A stretch of 64,000 nucleotides of DNA. It comes from Paenibacillus sinopodophylli. Lineage in GTDB: Bacteria > Bacillota > Bacilli > Paenibacillales > Paenibacillaceae. Every line of letters begins with the position of its first letter. Position 1 is the stretch's first letter. Where the stretch lies: positions 351,923-415,922 of the forward strand of contig NZ_VDBO01000004.1 of assembly GCF_005930355.1 (NCBI RefSeq), read 5' to 3'. The translations under genes and the position numbers were made by a program. Positions 1-9,300 of this stretch are shown one piece after another. The notes under the pieces are model-generated. The model did not search any database. It was not told the DNA's origin and saw only the letters and a list, made by a program, of their open reading frames with translations.

Positions 1-184
1 CTACGTAATTCTCAAACCGCAAATGCAAGGGCGGGCCAAATGGGTTCGTTACAAATATTTCATTATTGTTTTTGAGAGAATAAAAGATCATCCATACGAG
101 CGGATATACAGACAATATGGCGTACAGCCACAAAAAGATTTGCATGCTCGGGTTGTTTTTTCTAAGCTTCATCATCCAGGTCAT
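1..184 (-). CDS. Sugar ABC transporter permease, MalG type (partial, runs off the left edge)
   Basis: Only the first 61 codons are in the window. The reverse strand reads MTWMMKLRKNNPSMQIFLWL and continues into a hydrophobic first membrane segment followed by VWMIFYSLKNNNEIF, the N-terminal pattern of MalG-type CUT1 permeases. The ATG at 184 is chosen because GAGGAGGTG lies nine bases upstream, overlapping the end of the preceding permease gene, whose stop is at 200-202. It would pair with that permease and the binding protein further upstream to import an oligosaccharide or sugar. The remainder of the gene is outside the window, so the family assignment rests on context and the N-terminus. 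Confidence 0.75.
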   Translation of the reverse strand, partial: MTWMMKLRKNNPSMQIFLWLYAILSVYPLVWMIFYSLKNNNEIFVTNPFGPPLHLRFENYV

Positions 185-199
185 CTGGGCACACCTCCT

Positions 200-1081
200 C
201 TAGTATGAAATGCGTTCTCTAGCAATCAGTCGGTTAATAATGAGCGTCGCAATGAGACATTCAATAACAAGAATTGCCGCTGCAGCGCTGCCGTAACCAA
301 ACTCTCCTACTCGGAATGCAGAACGATACATGAGATAAGTGAGCGTATAGGTGGAAGTTCCTGGTCCTCCGCTTGTCATAATGTACATATTAGCGAAGGC
401 GTTCAGCCCTCCCGTAATCGCGAACACGAGACAAAATTTGTACGTTTCCGCCATCATAGGGATGTTGATTTTTAAAATCGCCTGCAGCTTCGTCGCACCA
501 TCGATGCGGGCTGCCTCCATATATTGTTCAGGAACGGATTTCACACCCGCAAGCAATAGGGCAAAGTGATAACCCATGTACTGCCAAGCGTTCACGAACG
601 CAATAGCGATAATCGCCGACTTGCTGCTCGTAAGCCAATCCTGCTTGTATTCAAGCCCAAGTATTTCGAATATTTTGTTGATCAGTCCATATTCGCCGTT
701 ATAAATGGACAGCCATAGCTGACAAACGACTGTAATGGAAAGCACCACCGGAATAAAAAAGCTAATACGCAAAATTTTACGACCCTTGATCTTCGCATCC
801 GCAACCGCAAAAGCAAGAATCGAACCGATTCCGATCTGAGTTACCGTAATGATGATCGCGAAGATAAGACCATTCTTAACGGAAGTGAAAAACAAGCTGT
901 CTTGGAACAATCTCGTATAATTGTCGAACCAAATAAAAGTGCCTTCCGTAAGTCCATCCCACTCATACATACTGCGAAAGAACGTCTGGACGATCGGATA
1001 AAATACCATTACGGTGTATAAGAGGAGAGCAGGCAATATAAACAAAAGTATCGCTGTCTTGTTCCCCAGAAATTTGTTCAT
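200..1081 (-). CDS. Sugar ABC transporter permease, MalF/UgpA type
   Basis: This 293-residue inner-membrane protein has about six hydrophobic segments. The EAA loop reads EAARIDGATKLQAILKINIP around residues 190-210, the motif that docks CUT1 permeases on their ATPase. The start ATG at 1081 follows GAGGAAGTGATG. It lies between the binding-protein gene and the second permease in one transcription unit, separated from the former by a hairpin-bearing gap. As usual for CUT1 systems in Paenibacillus no ATPase gene is present; a shared MsmX-like ATPase elsewhere is the likely partner. The substrate cannot be read from the sequence. Confidence 0.9.
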   Translation of the reverse strand: MNKFLGNKTAILLFILPALLLYTVMVFYPIVQTFFRSMYEWDGLTEGTFIWFDNYTRLFQDSLFFTSVKNGLIFAIIITVTQIGIGSILAFAVADAKIKGRKILRISFFIPVVLSITVVCQLWLSIYNGEYGLINKIFEILGLEYKQDWLTSSKSAIIAIAFVNAWQYMGYHFALLLAGVKSVPEQYMEAARIDGATKLQAILKINIPMMAETYKFCLVFAITGGLNAFANMYIMTSGGPGTSTYTLTYLMYRSAFRVGEFGYGSAAAAILVIECLIATLIINRLIARERISY

Positions 1082-1144
1082 TTCATCACTTCCTCTGCAA
1101 GTCTGACGATCTATTCCATGCCGTGTTTTGCCATAAGAGAGCTA

Positions 1145-1179
1145 GAACTCACTCCGCTAGTTTCTATGGGAGTGAGTTC
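1145..1179 (-). other. Intercistronic hairpin between binding-protein and permease genes
   Basis: GAACTCACTCC (1145-1155) and GGAGTGAGTTC (1169-1179) form an 11-bp perfect stem with a 13-base loop. No T-run follows on the minus strand, so it is more likely an mRNA stabilising or partial-termination element that lets the binding protein exceed the permeases than a full terminator. That role is inferred from the position. Confidence 0.5.
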
Positions 1180-1220
1180 CGCCTCGTTACCCTTTGTTTT
1201 TACATGCTCCGCGCTTGCTG

Positions 1221-2570
1221 CTATTTCGCAGCAGGTACGGCTTTGCTTACATCACTGATGAATTGCTCCGTGGTGTATGCGCCAGTAAGCAAGCTTTGCG
1301 ATGCATCTTCAATTGCTGCTTTGAACTTCGCATCAGACAGGCCCCATGCGAATGCAGTTGTGCTTGTAATTTTTGCAATATCATCAGACAGCTGTTGCAT
1401 CATCGGAGGATATTCCGTTACGATCGCTTTATCTACTTTAGTAGCTACAAGCGGGTTACCGCGTTCTGTGTATTTGTACTCTGCATATTTCAGTGACAGG
1501 AATGCAGCTACCTTAGCAGTCAAATCCTTATCCTTCGTGTCCGGGTTTACTGCATAGCCGCCAGGACCCCCCCCGCCGCTGAACGCATATTTGCTTGCTT
1601 CATAATTAGCAGCGTCAACGCCTGGGATGTACATCCAGCCCGCTTTGTCGCCAAGCTGTTTCGTGGACTCTGCAATTTCCCATTGACCGTTCAAGAACAT
1701 GGCTGCTTTACCTTGGTGGAACAGCGCTGCTGCTTGGTCATAGTTCAGGTTTGTTGCGCCTTTTGGAAGCATGCCCGCTTTCACAAGCTCGACAATTTTA
1801 TCTGCTGCATCTTTGTAGGCAGGATCGCTTATGCTTGCTTGACCTTTATCAAGCTTCTGAATGCCTTGCGGCTCGTTGCGTGTAACGAACATGTCGAACA
1901 ATGCAACCGTTGGCCATTTCTCTTTGGCGAAGATAGACAGCGGCGTAATACCTGCTGCATTAAACGCTGTAACAGCTGCCATCAACTCATCGTAAGTTGT
2001 TGGAACCTTTACATTGTTTTGTTCGAACAGCTCTTTGTTGTAATAGAGAAGTGCAAACTCATTGCCTGCATATGGGAACGCGTACGTGTGGCCGTCATCT
2101 GTTACAAGCGTGTTCATTGTACTTGGGTACATTTTGTCTCTGAAGCCGAGAGAGTCAACGTATGAATCAAGCTCTAGAATGTTGCCGGATTTTTTGAATG
2201 TTGTAATGATATCCAGGCCCGCCTGGAAAATATCAGGTAGGTTGCCTGTTGCTGCATACGTTTTTAATTTCTGACCATCATCCTGTGCTTGCACTTCAAG
2301 CTCAAGCTCAACGTTCGGCATTTCTTTCTTCAGTTCTGCTACTGCATAATCATAAGGAAGTTTTGTATCGTCATCGGCATACTGTGCATAGATGCGAAGC
2401 TTAACCGGTACTGCTTCTTCCGTCTTCGTCTCTTCCGCGGCGTTTGTCGCCGTCTCTTTGTTTCCTTCATTAGCCGCTGTGTTGTTAGCTGCTTCATTGT
2501 TGCCTGCAGAGCCGCAGGCTGCCAAAAATACCATGCAAAAACTCATCACTGTAATTGCCAGCTTCTTCAT
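1221..2570 (-). CDS. Extracellular sugar-binding lipoprotein (CUT1 family)
   Basis: The 449-residue precursor starts MKKLAITVMSFCMVFLAACG, a signal peptide with a lipobox (LAAC, Cys19), followed by a low-complexity N/A/E/T linker that tethers the domain to the membrane. The mature part has the family-1 solute-binding layout, for example the AAMFLNGQWEIA segment near residue 300. It captures a sugar outside the cell and hands it to the two downstream permeases. The start is supported by AGGGGGTC upstream of the ATG. The gene lies directly downstream of a YesM/YesN pair, which usually induces this kind of transporter. The ligand is unknown. Confidence 0.9.
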   Translation of the reverse strand: MKKLAITVMSFCMVFLAACGSAGNNEAANNTAANEGNKETATNAAEETKTEEAVPVKLRIYAQYADDDTKLPYDYAVAELKKEMPNVELELEVQAQDDGQKLKTYAATGNLPDIFQAGLDIITTFKKSGNILELDSYVDSLGFRDKMYPSTMNTLVTDDGHTYAFPYAGNEFALLYYNKELFEQNNVKVPTTYDELMAAVTAFNAAGITPLSIFAKEKWPTVALFDMFVTRNEPQGIQKLDKGQASISDPAYKDAADKIVELVKAGMLPKGATNLNYDQAAALFHQGKAAMFLNGQWEIAESTKQLGDKAGWMYIPGVDAANYEASKYAFSGGGGPGGYAVNPDTKDKDLTAKVAAFLSLKYAEYKYTERGNPLVATKVDKAIVTEYPPMMQQLSDDIAKITSTTAFAWGLSDAKFKAAIEDASQSLLTGAYTTEQFISDVSKAVPAAK

Positions 2571-2805
2571 TGTTTGACCCCCTAAAGTTTGTTCTAGCCA
2601 AAACCGCTTGATTACGCTCTTTACATTTCTGAGTATAAGGAAAACATCGAAGCTTGATAATGAAGAAACTGCGTGCTTTTGGTAAAATCCGCAGATTTTC
2701 GGAAGGTGAAACGGATCGTACTGTCCTTTGGTAGCGCGAGGCGTTTCATTCCGTGAAATATAGAGAATGAATAGCCTAAAGAAATGCCCGCCTATAGTTT
2801 AAAGA

Positions 2806-2828
2806 AAGAGCCGCTAATGGCGGCTCTT
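2806..2828 (-). terminator. Terminator overlapping the 3' end of the response-regulator gene
   Basis: A perfect 9-bp stem (AAGAGCCGC / GCGGCTCTT, five-base loop) is followed on the minus strand by TTCTTTAAAC. The stop codon of the yesN-like gene lies inside the hairpin, separating it from the binding-protein gene. Confidence 0.6.
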
Positions 2829-4403
2829 CTCGAATTCGCTTGGGGAATAGCCATAAAACTTTTTGAAGCTTTTACTGAAATAGCCTGGGTCATTATACCC
2901 AACCTTCTCCGCAATGTCCGTTAACCGCACGTTGCTGCGGCTAATCAGCTCCTTCGCCTGCTGCATCCGATATTGCGTCAAATAATCGCTGACCGTAATA
3001 CCGATCTCTTTCTTGAATACGGCCCGCAAATAGCTTGCATTAATAAACACATGCGCAGCAATCTGATCAAGCTGCAGTCCTGGATCTGCATAATGCTGCT
3101 CCATATATGCTTTGGCTGCCTTGGCAATTTGGGAGGATCTTGTATTGCGATGCTGGCTATTGTAAGTCACTGCCTTGCGGAACAGCTCTTTGAGCCAGTC
3201 AAATGTCAGTTCCGCCGATTCCAGCTTGCGAATTTCGTTATACGGGAAAAACTGATCACCGAAACAATCCTCGACGGGATGGCCGGATTCCTCGAAGTAA
3301 GATAGATTTACCGAAACGAGTCCCATGCAGATGACATATATATAGTCGATTGGCAGACGCCGCTCTCGTATCTTTTGGAAAATATCATCAAGCTTTCGTT
3401 CGATAGCTTCCCAGCTGTTTAACCTAAGCAGCACGAGCAGCTCCTCGTTCGCCTCGGTCGGATAGAACGGCTGATTGCCGCTGATTGGCAGCTGCTCGCC
3501 ATAGGCAATGACTCGGTCATTACCCAGCACAAACTTGTTTTGCAGTGCTTCAAGCGCTTCAAGATAAGATGCGGCAACTCCCTTGAAGCCATCCTTGCTG
3601 CGCCCCACACCTACCGTTATCGTGAACTTCAAATATTTTTTGATCAGAAAACAGAGCTTGCGGTAGCCTTCAAGCGCAGGAATTTCCTCCGCCTGCTTTC
3701 CTTGATGGCGAGCGAGTGCTACAATTCGGCCTTCCGGCCCGTTGAAGATCAAGTAATTGCCGCTCTCCTCCATCGCCTCATTCAGCACATTCGTCACCGC
3801 ATATTTCATGAGAAGTCGATCGCTGGCCTTACTCCATTTGCGATCCATATGATCGATTTCAATACATGCCGCGACATAATAGCCGGATTCTGCGTGAACG
3901 TCGAATTGCTGAAGCCGTTTGATCGTCTCTTCATCTGTAAGCGAATATTCACGGGTAATCAGTTGACTAAGGAAGCTTTCCTTCATCAGCTCTTTATTCT
4001 CCCTTAGAGTAACCTTCTCTTCCTGCGCCTTCTGATGCTGTTGTCTCAGCTTCACCAGCGTAAGCAGCAGCTCGTCCTTCGAGAATGGTTTTAATATATA
4101 ATCCTCCACACCCAGCTTGAGTGCTTTGCGCGCATATTCAAATTCATTATGCCCTGTAATTAATACAATGCTAACCTCCGGATAATGCTCCCTAAGTTGC
4201 TCAGCTAGCTGCAAACCATCCATAAACGGCATCGTAATATCAACGAGCGCGATGTCCGGCTGCTCTGTGGCAACTAGCTCGAGCGCCTCTAAGCCATTCT
4301 TCGCTTCTTGGCTTATCGTAAAGCCGAGCGTCTCCCAGTCAAGCACCGCTCGCAAATAATCGCGAAATATAAGCTCATCGTCCACTATCATTACCTTCTG
4401 CAT
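2814..4403 (-). CDS. YesN-type response regulator with AraC DNA-binding domain
   Basis: The 529-residue protein begins with a receiver domain (residues 1-120: IVDDE, phospho-acceptor Asp55 in LVDITMPFMDG, ILKPFSKDE). A long middle region of the YesN family follows, ending in an AraC-type pair of helix-turn-helices (about 425-529; GYNDPGYFSKSFKKFYGYSP). It starts 16 bases after the sensor kinase gene stops, so the two are co-transcribed and form a sugar-sensing two-component system. The natural target is the binding-protein gene immediately downstream. The stimulus is not evident from the sequence. Confidence 0.93.
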   Translation of the reverse strand: MQKVMIVDDELIFRDYLRAVLDWETLGFTISQEAKNGLEALELVATEQPDIALVDITMPFMDGLQLAEQLREHYPEVSIVLITGHNEFEYARKALKLGVEDYILKPFSKDELLLTLVKLRQQHQKAQEEKVTLRENKELMKESFLSQLITREYSLTDEETIKRLQQFDVHAESGYYVAACIEIDHMDRKWSKASDRLLMKYAVTNVLNEAMEESGNYLIFNGPEGRIVALARHQGKQAEEIPALEGYRKLCFLIKKYLKFTITVGVGRSKDGFKGVAASYLEALEALQNKFVLGNDRVIAYGEQLPISGNQPFYPTEANEELLVLLRLNSWEAIERKLDDIFQKIRERRLPIDYIYVICMGLVSVNLSYFEESGHPVEDCFGDQFFPYNEIRKLESAELTFDWLKELFRKAVTYNSQHRNTRSSQIAKAAKAYMEQHYADPGLQLDQIAAHVFINASYLRAVFKKEIGITVSDYLTQYRMQQAKELISRSNVRLTDIAEKVGYNDPGYFSKSFKKFYGYSPSEFEKSRH

Positions 4404-4418
4404 CGTTGCTTTACACCC

Positions 4419-6212
4419 CTATTCCGCTTGATACGGGATCTCCGCGACTACTGTTGTGCCGCAGCCGTTCTCGCTCTCTACTTGTATGCCATACATCTCG
4501 CCGAAGTACAGCTTGATTCGCTCATGCACACTACTCAGCCCATAGCCTACCTGCTGCTGCGGGTCGCTCATACTCACTTTAATCGCTTGAAGACGCTCCT
4601 CGGCAATACCCGCCCCGTCATCTTTCACCGTTATGACAACCTTCTGCTCCTCACGCCTAGCCGTTATCGTCAGATGGCCGAACGTTGGCTTATTCTTGAG
4701 CCCATGATAAATCGCGTTCTCTACGAGTGGTTGAACGGTCAGCTTGGGGATTGTACAATTCAGTACATCAGGCTCAACCTCCAGCTCAAAATCAAATACG
4801 TCAGAGTAGCGGATACGCTGAATCGATAAATAATCCATAACACTCCGCATCTCTTCCTCCAGCTTAATCTGATCTTTGCCTTGGCTGAGCGCTACTCGGT
4901 AGAAATCGGCCAGCGCTTTCGTCGTACGCTGTACGTCTCTTGCTCGTCCCATCTCTGACAGCGTATAAATAACGTCAAGCGTATTATATAAGAAGTGCGG
5001 CTTGATCTGCGCCTGCATCAGTGCCAGCTCATACTCTCGTTTCTTTCGCTGTTCTGCGCTAATGTTCACCAAGAGCTCCTTGACCCGCCCCATCATCGTA
5101 TTGAACCCAGAGGCCAGTAAACCGATCTCATCGCCGGAGCTAACCTCGATCTGCTGATCGAGGTTGCCTTCCTTTACCTTCTTCATATGTCGAGACAGAT
5201 GTACAATTGGCTTAGAGATAATATTCGACAGCATACGTGCAACAGCTAGCGCGATAATGAAGCAAATAAAGCCAATAAGCAGAATCAGCTTTGTAATTTT
5301 CCGCGTGTCCTCGGTCAACAAATCGTATGGCACCTGCGAAATGAGCTTCCAGCCGAAGCCCTGCATCTCGCTGCTGATCAGCAGCCTGTCGCCGTCACGC
5401 GAAGTCTCCACCGTCTCTCCCTGAGCACTGCCGCGAACCCATGCCAGCAGAGACAGCTCTGTTATTGGCTGCAGCACCTCGCTCGCGTTTTGTGAAGAAA
5501 CGATGAGTCCCTCGCTATCTGCTATATAGTAAGAGCCTTCCTTAATAGAACCGATATCCTCATATACGGCTGACAGCGCACTCTCCCTAATGTTCAGAAT
5601 GACGTAGCCAAGCGGTACACCCGTATTAATATTTACGATCCGTTTGCCCAGCGTTAGAATCGGCTCCGCTTCGTTATTCACCAGGAACTGCCGTTTCTGC
5701 ATCGGAAACCAAATATTCGCCCCATTGGATTGATGCAGCTGGCGAAGCAGCTCGCTGCTGGCTGCAAGCTCCTGCTGGCTTTCCATGCTCGTATTGGAGC
5801 CGTAGATACGATTATCCGGATCGATGAATGCCGCGGATTCAACATCAGGGAATACGACAAGCGCAAAGCTCAGCTGATTCGTTATCTTGGTATAAAGCTG
5901 AAGCTCCGACATCTTCCCTCCAGCCCCGGCTTGATCCTCGACTAACACCTTATTCATATTTAGCGTAAGCATATTGGCAGCACTTATCGCGTTAGCCAGC
6001 TTCCCATTAATCTGGGTAATGATCAGAGATGAATTATCCGAAACATTTTTAACCGTTCTCTCTACAATGGCATTCGTATAAATATGGTTGGATGCAAAGC
6101 CGAGTATGAATAATGGAATGATGATGAGCGGGACGTAGACGAGCGTAATTTTGTTGCGAATTAATCGATTGCGAAACCATTCGAATCGTTTCAGTCTATT
6201 GTATACGTTCAA
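4419..6212 (-). CDS. YesM-type sensor histidine kinase
   Basis: 597 residues: an N-terminal membrane helix (about 24-44), an extracellular Cache-like sensor domain, a second helix near 310-330, a HAMP domain, then a His_kinase region with QAQIKPHFLYNTLD (phospho-acceptor His) and a HATPase_c domain (LVENAIYHGLK, DDGAGI). The likely start is TTG at 6212, preceded by AGGGGG at seven bases. It phosphorylates the response regulator encoded immediately downstream. It probably senses an extracytoplasmic saccharide or the loaded binding protein. Confidence 0.92.
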   Translation of the reverse strand: MNVYNRLKRFEWFRNRLIRNKITLVYVPLIIIPLFILGFASNHIYTNAIVERTVKNVSDNSSLIITQINGKLANAISAANMLTLNMNKVLVEDQAGAGGKMSELQLYTKITNQLSFALVVFPDVESAAFIDPDNRIYGSNTSMESQQELAASSELLRQLHQSNGANIWFPMQKRQFLVNNEAEPILTLGKRIVNINTGVPLGYVILNIRESALSAVYEDIGSIKEGSYYIADSEGLIVSSQNASEVLQPITELSLLAWVRGSAQGETVETSRDGDRLLISSEMQGFGWKLISQVPYDLLTEDTRKITKLILLIGFICFIIALAVARMLSNIISKPIVHLSRHMKKVKEGNLDQQIEVSSGDEIGLLASGFNTMMGRVKELLVNISAEQRKKREYELALMQAQIKPHFLYNTLDVIYTLSEMGRARDVQRTTKALADFYRVALSQGKDQIKLEEEMRSVMDYLSIQRIRYSDVFDFELEVEPDVLNCTIPKLTVQPLVENAIYHGLKNKPTFGHLTITARREEQKVVITVKDDGAGIAEERLQAIKVSMSDPQQQVGYGLSSVHERIKLYFGEMYGIQVESENGCGTTVVAEIPYQAE

Positions 6213-6312
6213 GCGATGTCCCCCTGAGTCAAGCTGCGCTTATTTTTTTACTCGTTTTACTAAATAATATACGGCGAACGTAAGCGCTTAATCAATGAAA
6301 ATATTAAAAAAA

Positions 6313-6350
6313 GACTGCACCTCCGGTTACGATTAACCTGAGGTGCAGTC
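6313..6350 (-). terminator. Rho-independent terminator of the SLH-esterase gene
   Basis: GACTGCACCTC and GAGGTGCAGTC form an 11-bp stem, extended by GGTTA/TAACC, and a T7 run follows on the minus strand. It lies just past the stop codon of the 1433-residue protein. Confidence 0.85.
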
Positions 6351-6358
6351 CATACTCG

Positions 6359-9300
6359 CTATTTGGTATTTATGCTAGTCGTTAGATTATAGATGATTTG
6401 GGCAGCCTCAGCTCTTGTTGCTGTCGCTAGAGGAGCGAGCGTCACATCATCTTTCCCTTGAATAAGCTTCATCTGTACCGCAAAGCGCAGCTCATTTGCT
6501 GCCCACTTATGGATTTGTCCGCTGTCCTTGAAGCGACCCAGCAAGTCTACATCATTCACAGCATCTGCTTGATGATTGACTTGATAAGCATTGAAAATCA
6601 TAACGGCCATTTCTTCTCTCGTAATTGTTGCAAGCGGCGAGAAGCGATCCTTGCTTGAGCCTTTAATAATACCGTTCTGATACGCAGTCACCACTGCAGA
6701 ATGGTACCAACTGCTCTCGCTTACGTCTGCGAACGGATTAACTGAACCCGCCTGCTCCTTCAGACCAAGCGATCTGACCAATAATGCAGCGAATTCCGCA
6801 CGGGTTACTTGACGGTTCGGGGCGAACTCATCTCTTGTTGTGCCCGATACGATCTGCTTGCTAGCCAGCACCTCAATAGCTCTCTTAGCCCAGTGAGCAG
6901 CGGGAATATCCGTGAAGCTCTTCGTGAATACCATGACGCTGTACATGCTGAAATGTGAAAGCTCAGCTGTAAACGTACCTGTTGCTTGATCGTAAGTGCT
7001 CGCAATCAGCTCTGGATTACCTGCAGCATTCCAGTAATAAACACCTGCCAGCTCCGTATCCGTGCCTGCCGTTACTTTAAGCTGCAGCTTAACCGGCTTC
7101 GCGAACGCCAGATTCAGCACTTGAGTAGACTTGTCGTTACGTATAACGGACAAAGTGAAATCTGCGAACTCACCTGCGGACTGCAGTTTGCCGCCCAAAG
7201 CAGACTCTGCCTTCTGAATAGCTGCTGTTCTTGCAGCATCAACAACCGGTGTTACTTTCCAAATCAGGCTATCGATAGTAGCTATATCTGCTGATTGCGA
7301 AATTTGGACAAGTGTTTCGAGCGGAATTTCCAGCGTACTGCCATTCGAAGCTGTTAGCTTGAGCGGCTGCTTATTGTCGATAGCTTGTACCAGCTGTGAC
7401 TTGGAAGCGGCAATCTGTTCGCCTGTTTTCTCAGGCTGAATGACGGTTCCGCCTCCGCCTGTACTGCCATCTGTGTTGCCATCTGTGCTGCTTCCAACTG
7501 TATAATCGGCACTGCTCAACACAATGCTTTGATCCAGCACCGATGCTCTAAGAACCACTTTGTAGCTGCCGTCCGCAAGCTTAGGCAGTGCAAGCCCGCC
7601 CTCCAACAACGCTGTAGCATCTGAACTCATATACTCCGTCTTGCTGTATAGACGTTCATTCGTTTTTGAATTGTACACATCAACAACAACCGGAATATTC
7701 AGCTTTGGATTCGCTTCCTTCAAGTAAGGCGAAGTCGGAATATGATCCTCATAAGCTGCAAGTGCTTCCGTAACGGCTACCTCGTAAGAAACGGCGGCTC
7801 CTTCATTGTCCTTGACTACAGATAGCTTGCCCTGCAACACATCTGTTTGTACGTTTGCGTTCTTGAAGTGTCTGCTATGCTGTGCGAAGGACTTGCCTAT
7901 CGTAGCCGTATAAAAAACACTGTCATGTGCGCCGTCGCGGATTTCGGAATAATGCTCCACGCCGTTATCCACCAAATATTTGTGCAAGGTGTTAACCGGA
8001 ACATCAAAGCGATAGACATCCAGATTGCCGGAATCGAAATAGATCGAATACCTTTTTAGAGCATCAATCGGGTAGCTCTTCGCGATCGTAATCGGATTCT
8101 GGCCCGTATTCGTAGTGTTCAAAGCTCCCATATGACTGACAACCGTAGAGAAAAGGTCTGGGTATTGCAGTCCGATGACGAACGAACCGAAACCGCCCAT
8201 AGATACACCCGACGTCCCTCTGTAACGCGCATCGTCGATTGTCCGATAAGCCCCATCAATATACGGTACCAAATCCTTGGTCACCATGTCCTGCCACTTC
8301 ACACCCGCTTCACCAGTGCCATTAACCCACCAGCTTGATCCGGAGGAATCTGGCATAACGACGATCATATCCTTTATGTCGCCTGCCGCAATGCCTTTAT
8401 CCAAAATCTGGTCTACCTTGTCAATCTCATACGACTCGCTGTCGCTGTTGAATTGGTGAAGCAGATAGATGGACGGATAGCGCTTATTTGGTTCTGTCAG
8501 ATAGCTTTTTGGCAAATATACTCTAAATTTCACATCGCGCTGCGCGCTTTCCGAATAGAAATGCTTGATGAAAAATAGCTTCTGATTGCCTGTTTCCTTG
8601 AGCAAACCGTTCTCATAGCTGTAATACTGGGCAATCTCACCCTGCTGCAGCGTTACCTTTGTATCGTCAGCCAGCGTCCCGATAATCTCTGCTTGTGCCG
8701 AGTACAAATAATGACCGTCTCTCTCAAATACATAAGGAGCGCTAATGACGGTTTCAATAGATTCATAATCAGCCATCCACTTCGCCTTCTGATTCAACAA
8801 ATCCAGCTTGCCGAATCCATTCTCGAAGTAGCTGTTCGACAGCGTATTGCGATAAGCTTGAAGATCCATCTTAGCAATCGCATTAAATTGCTGCTGAGCC
8901 AAAGCGTTAACCTCATTGACTACTGCTTGTCCTGGAACATTCGATGGCAGCTCATTCGCTTTCTGAAGCGCTGCTTTCGAATAGATGCCAACCGGTCCGG
9001 CATACCAGCCGCCCCCGCCGCTTTGATTATAAAGTCGAATCGCTATCGTGTTCTTCTCGCCGCGCTTCAGCAGATTGGAAGGAATCGCATACGTCCGCGA
9101 TGCAGCCCAGAAGGAAGCTGTATACACGCCATCCTTGAAGCCTGTCTCGCCAACGAGCTGGCCATTGATATAGGTTTGATCCGCATCATCCAGCTTGCCT
9201 GCAAGCAGCGTCAAATCCTTCTCTGGGAAATCTGCCGGCACATCGAATTCCTTGTAGTACCATGCTGCTCCTACATAGTTATTCAAACCGCTGTAATCGC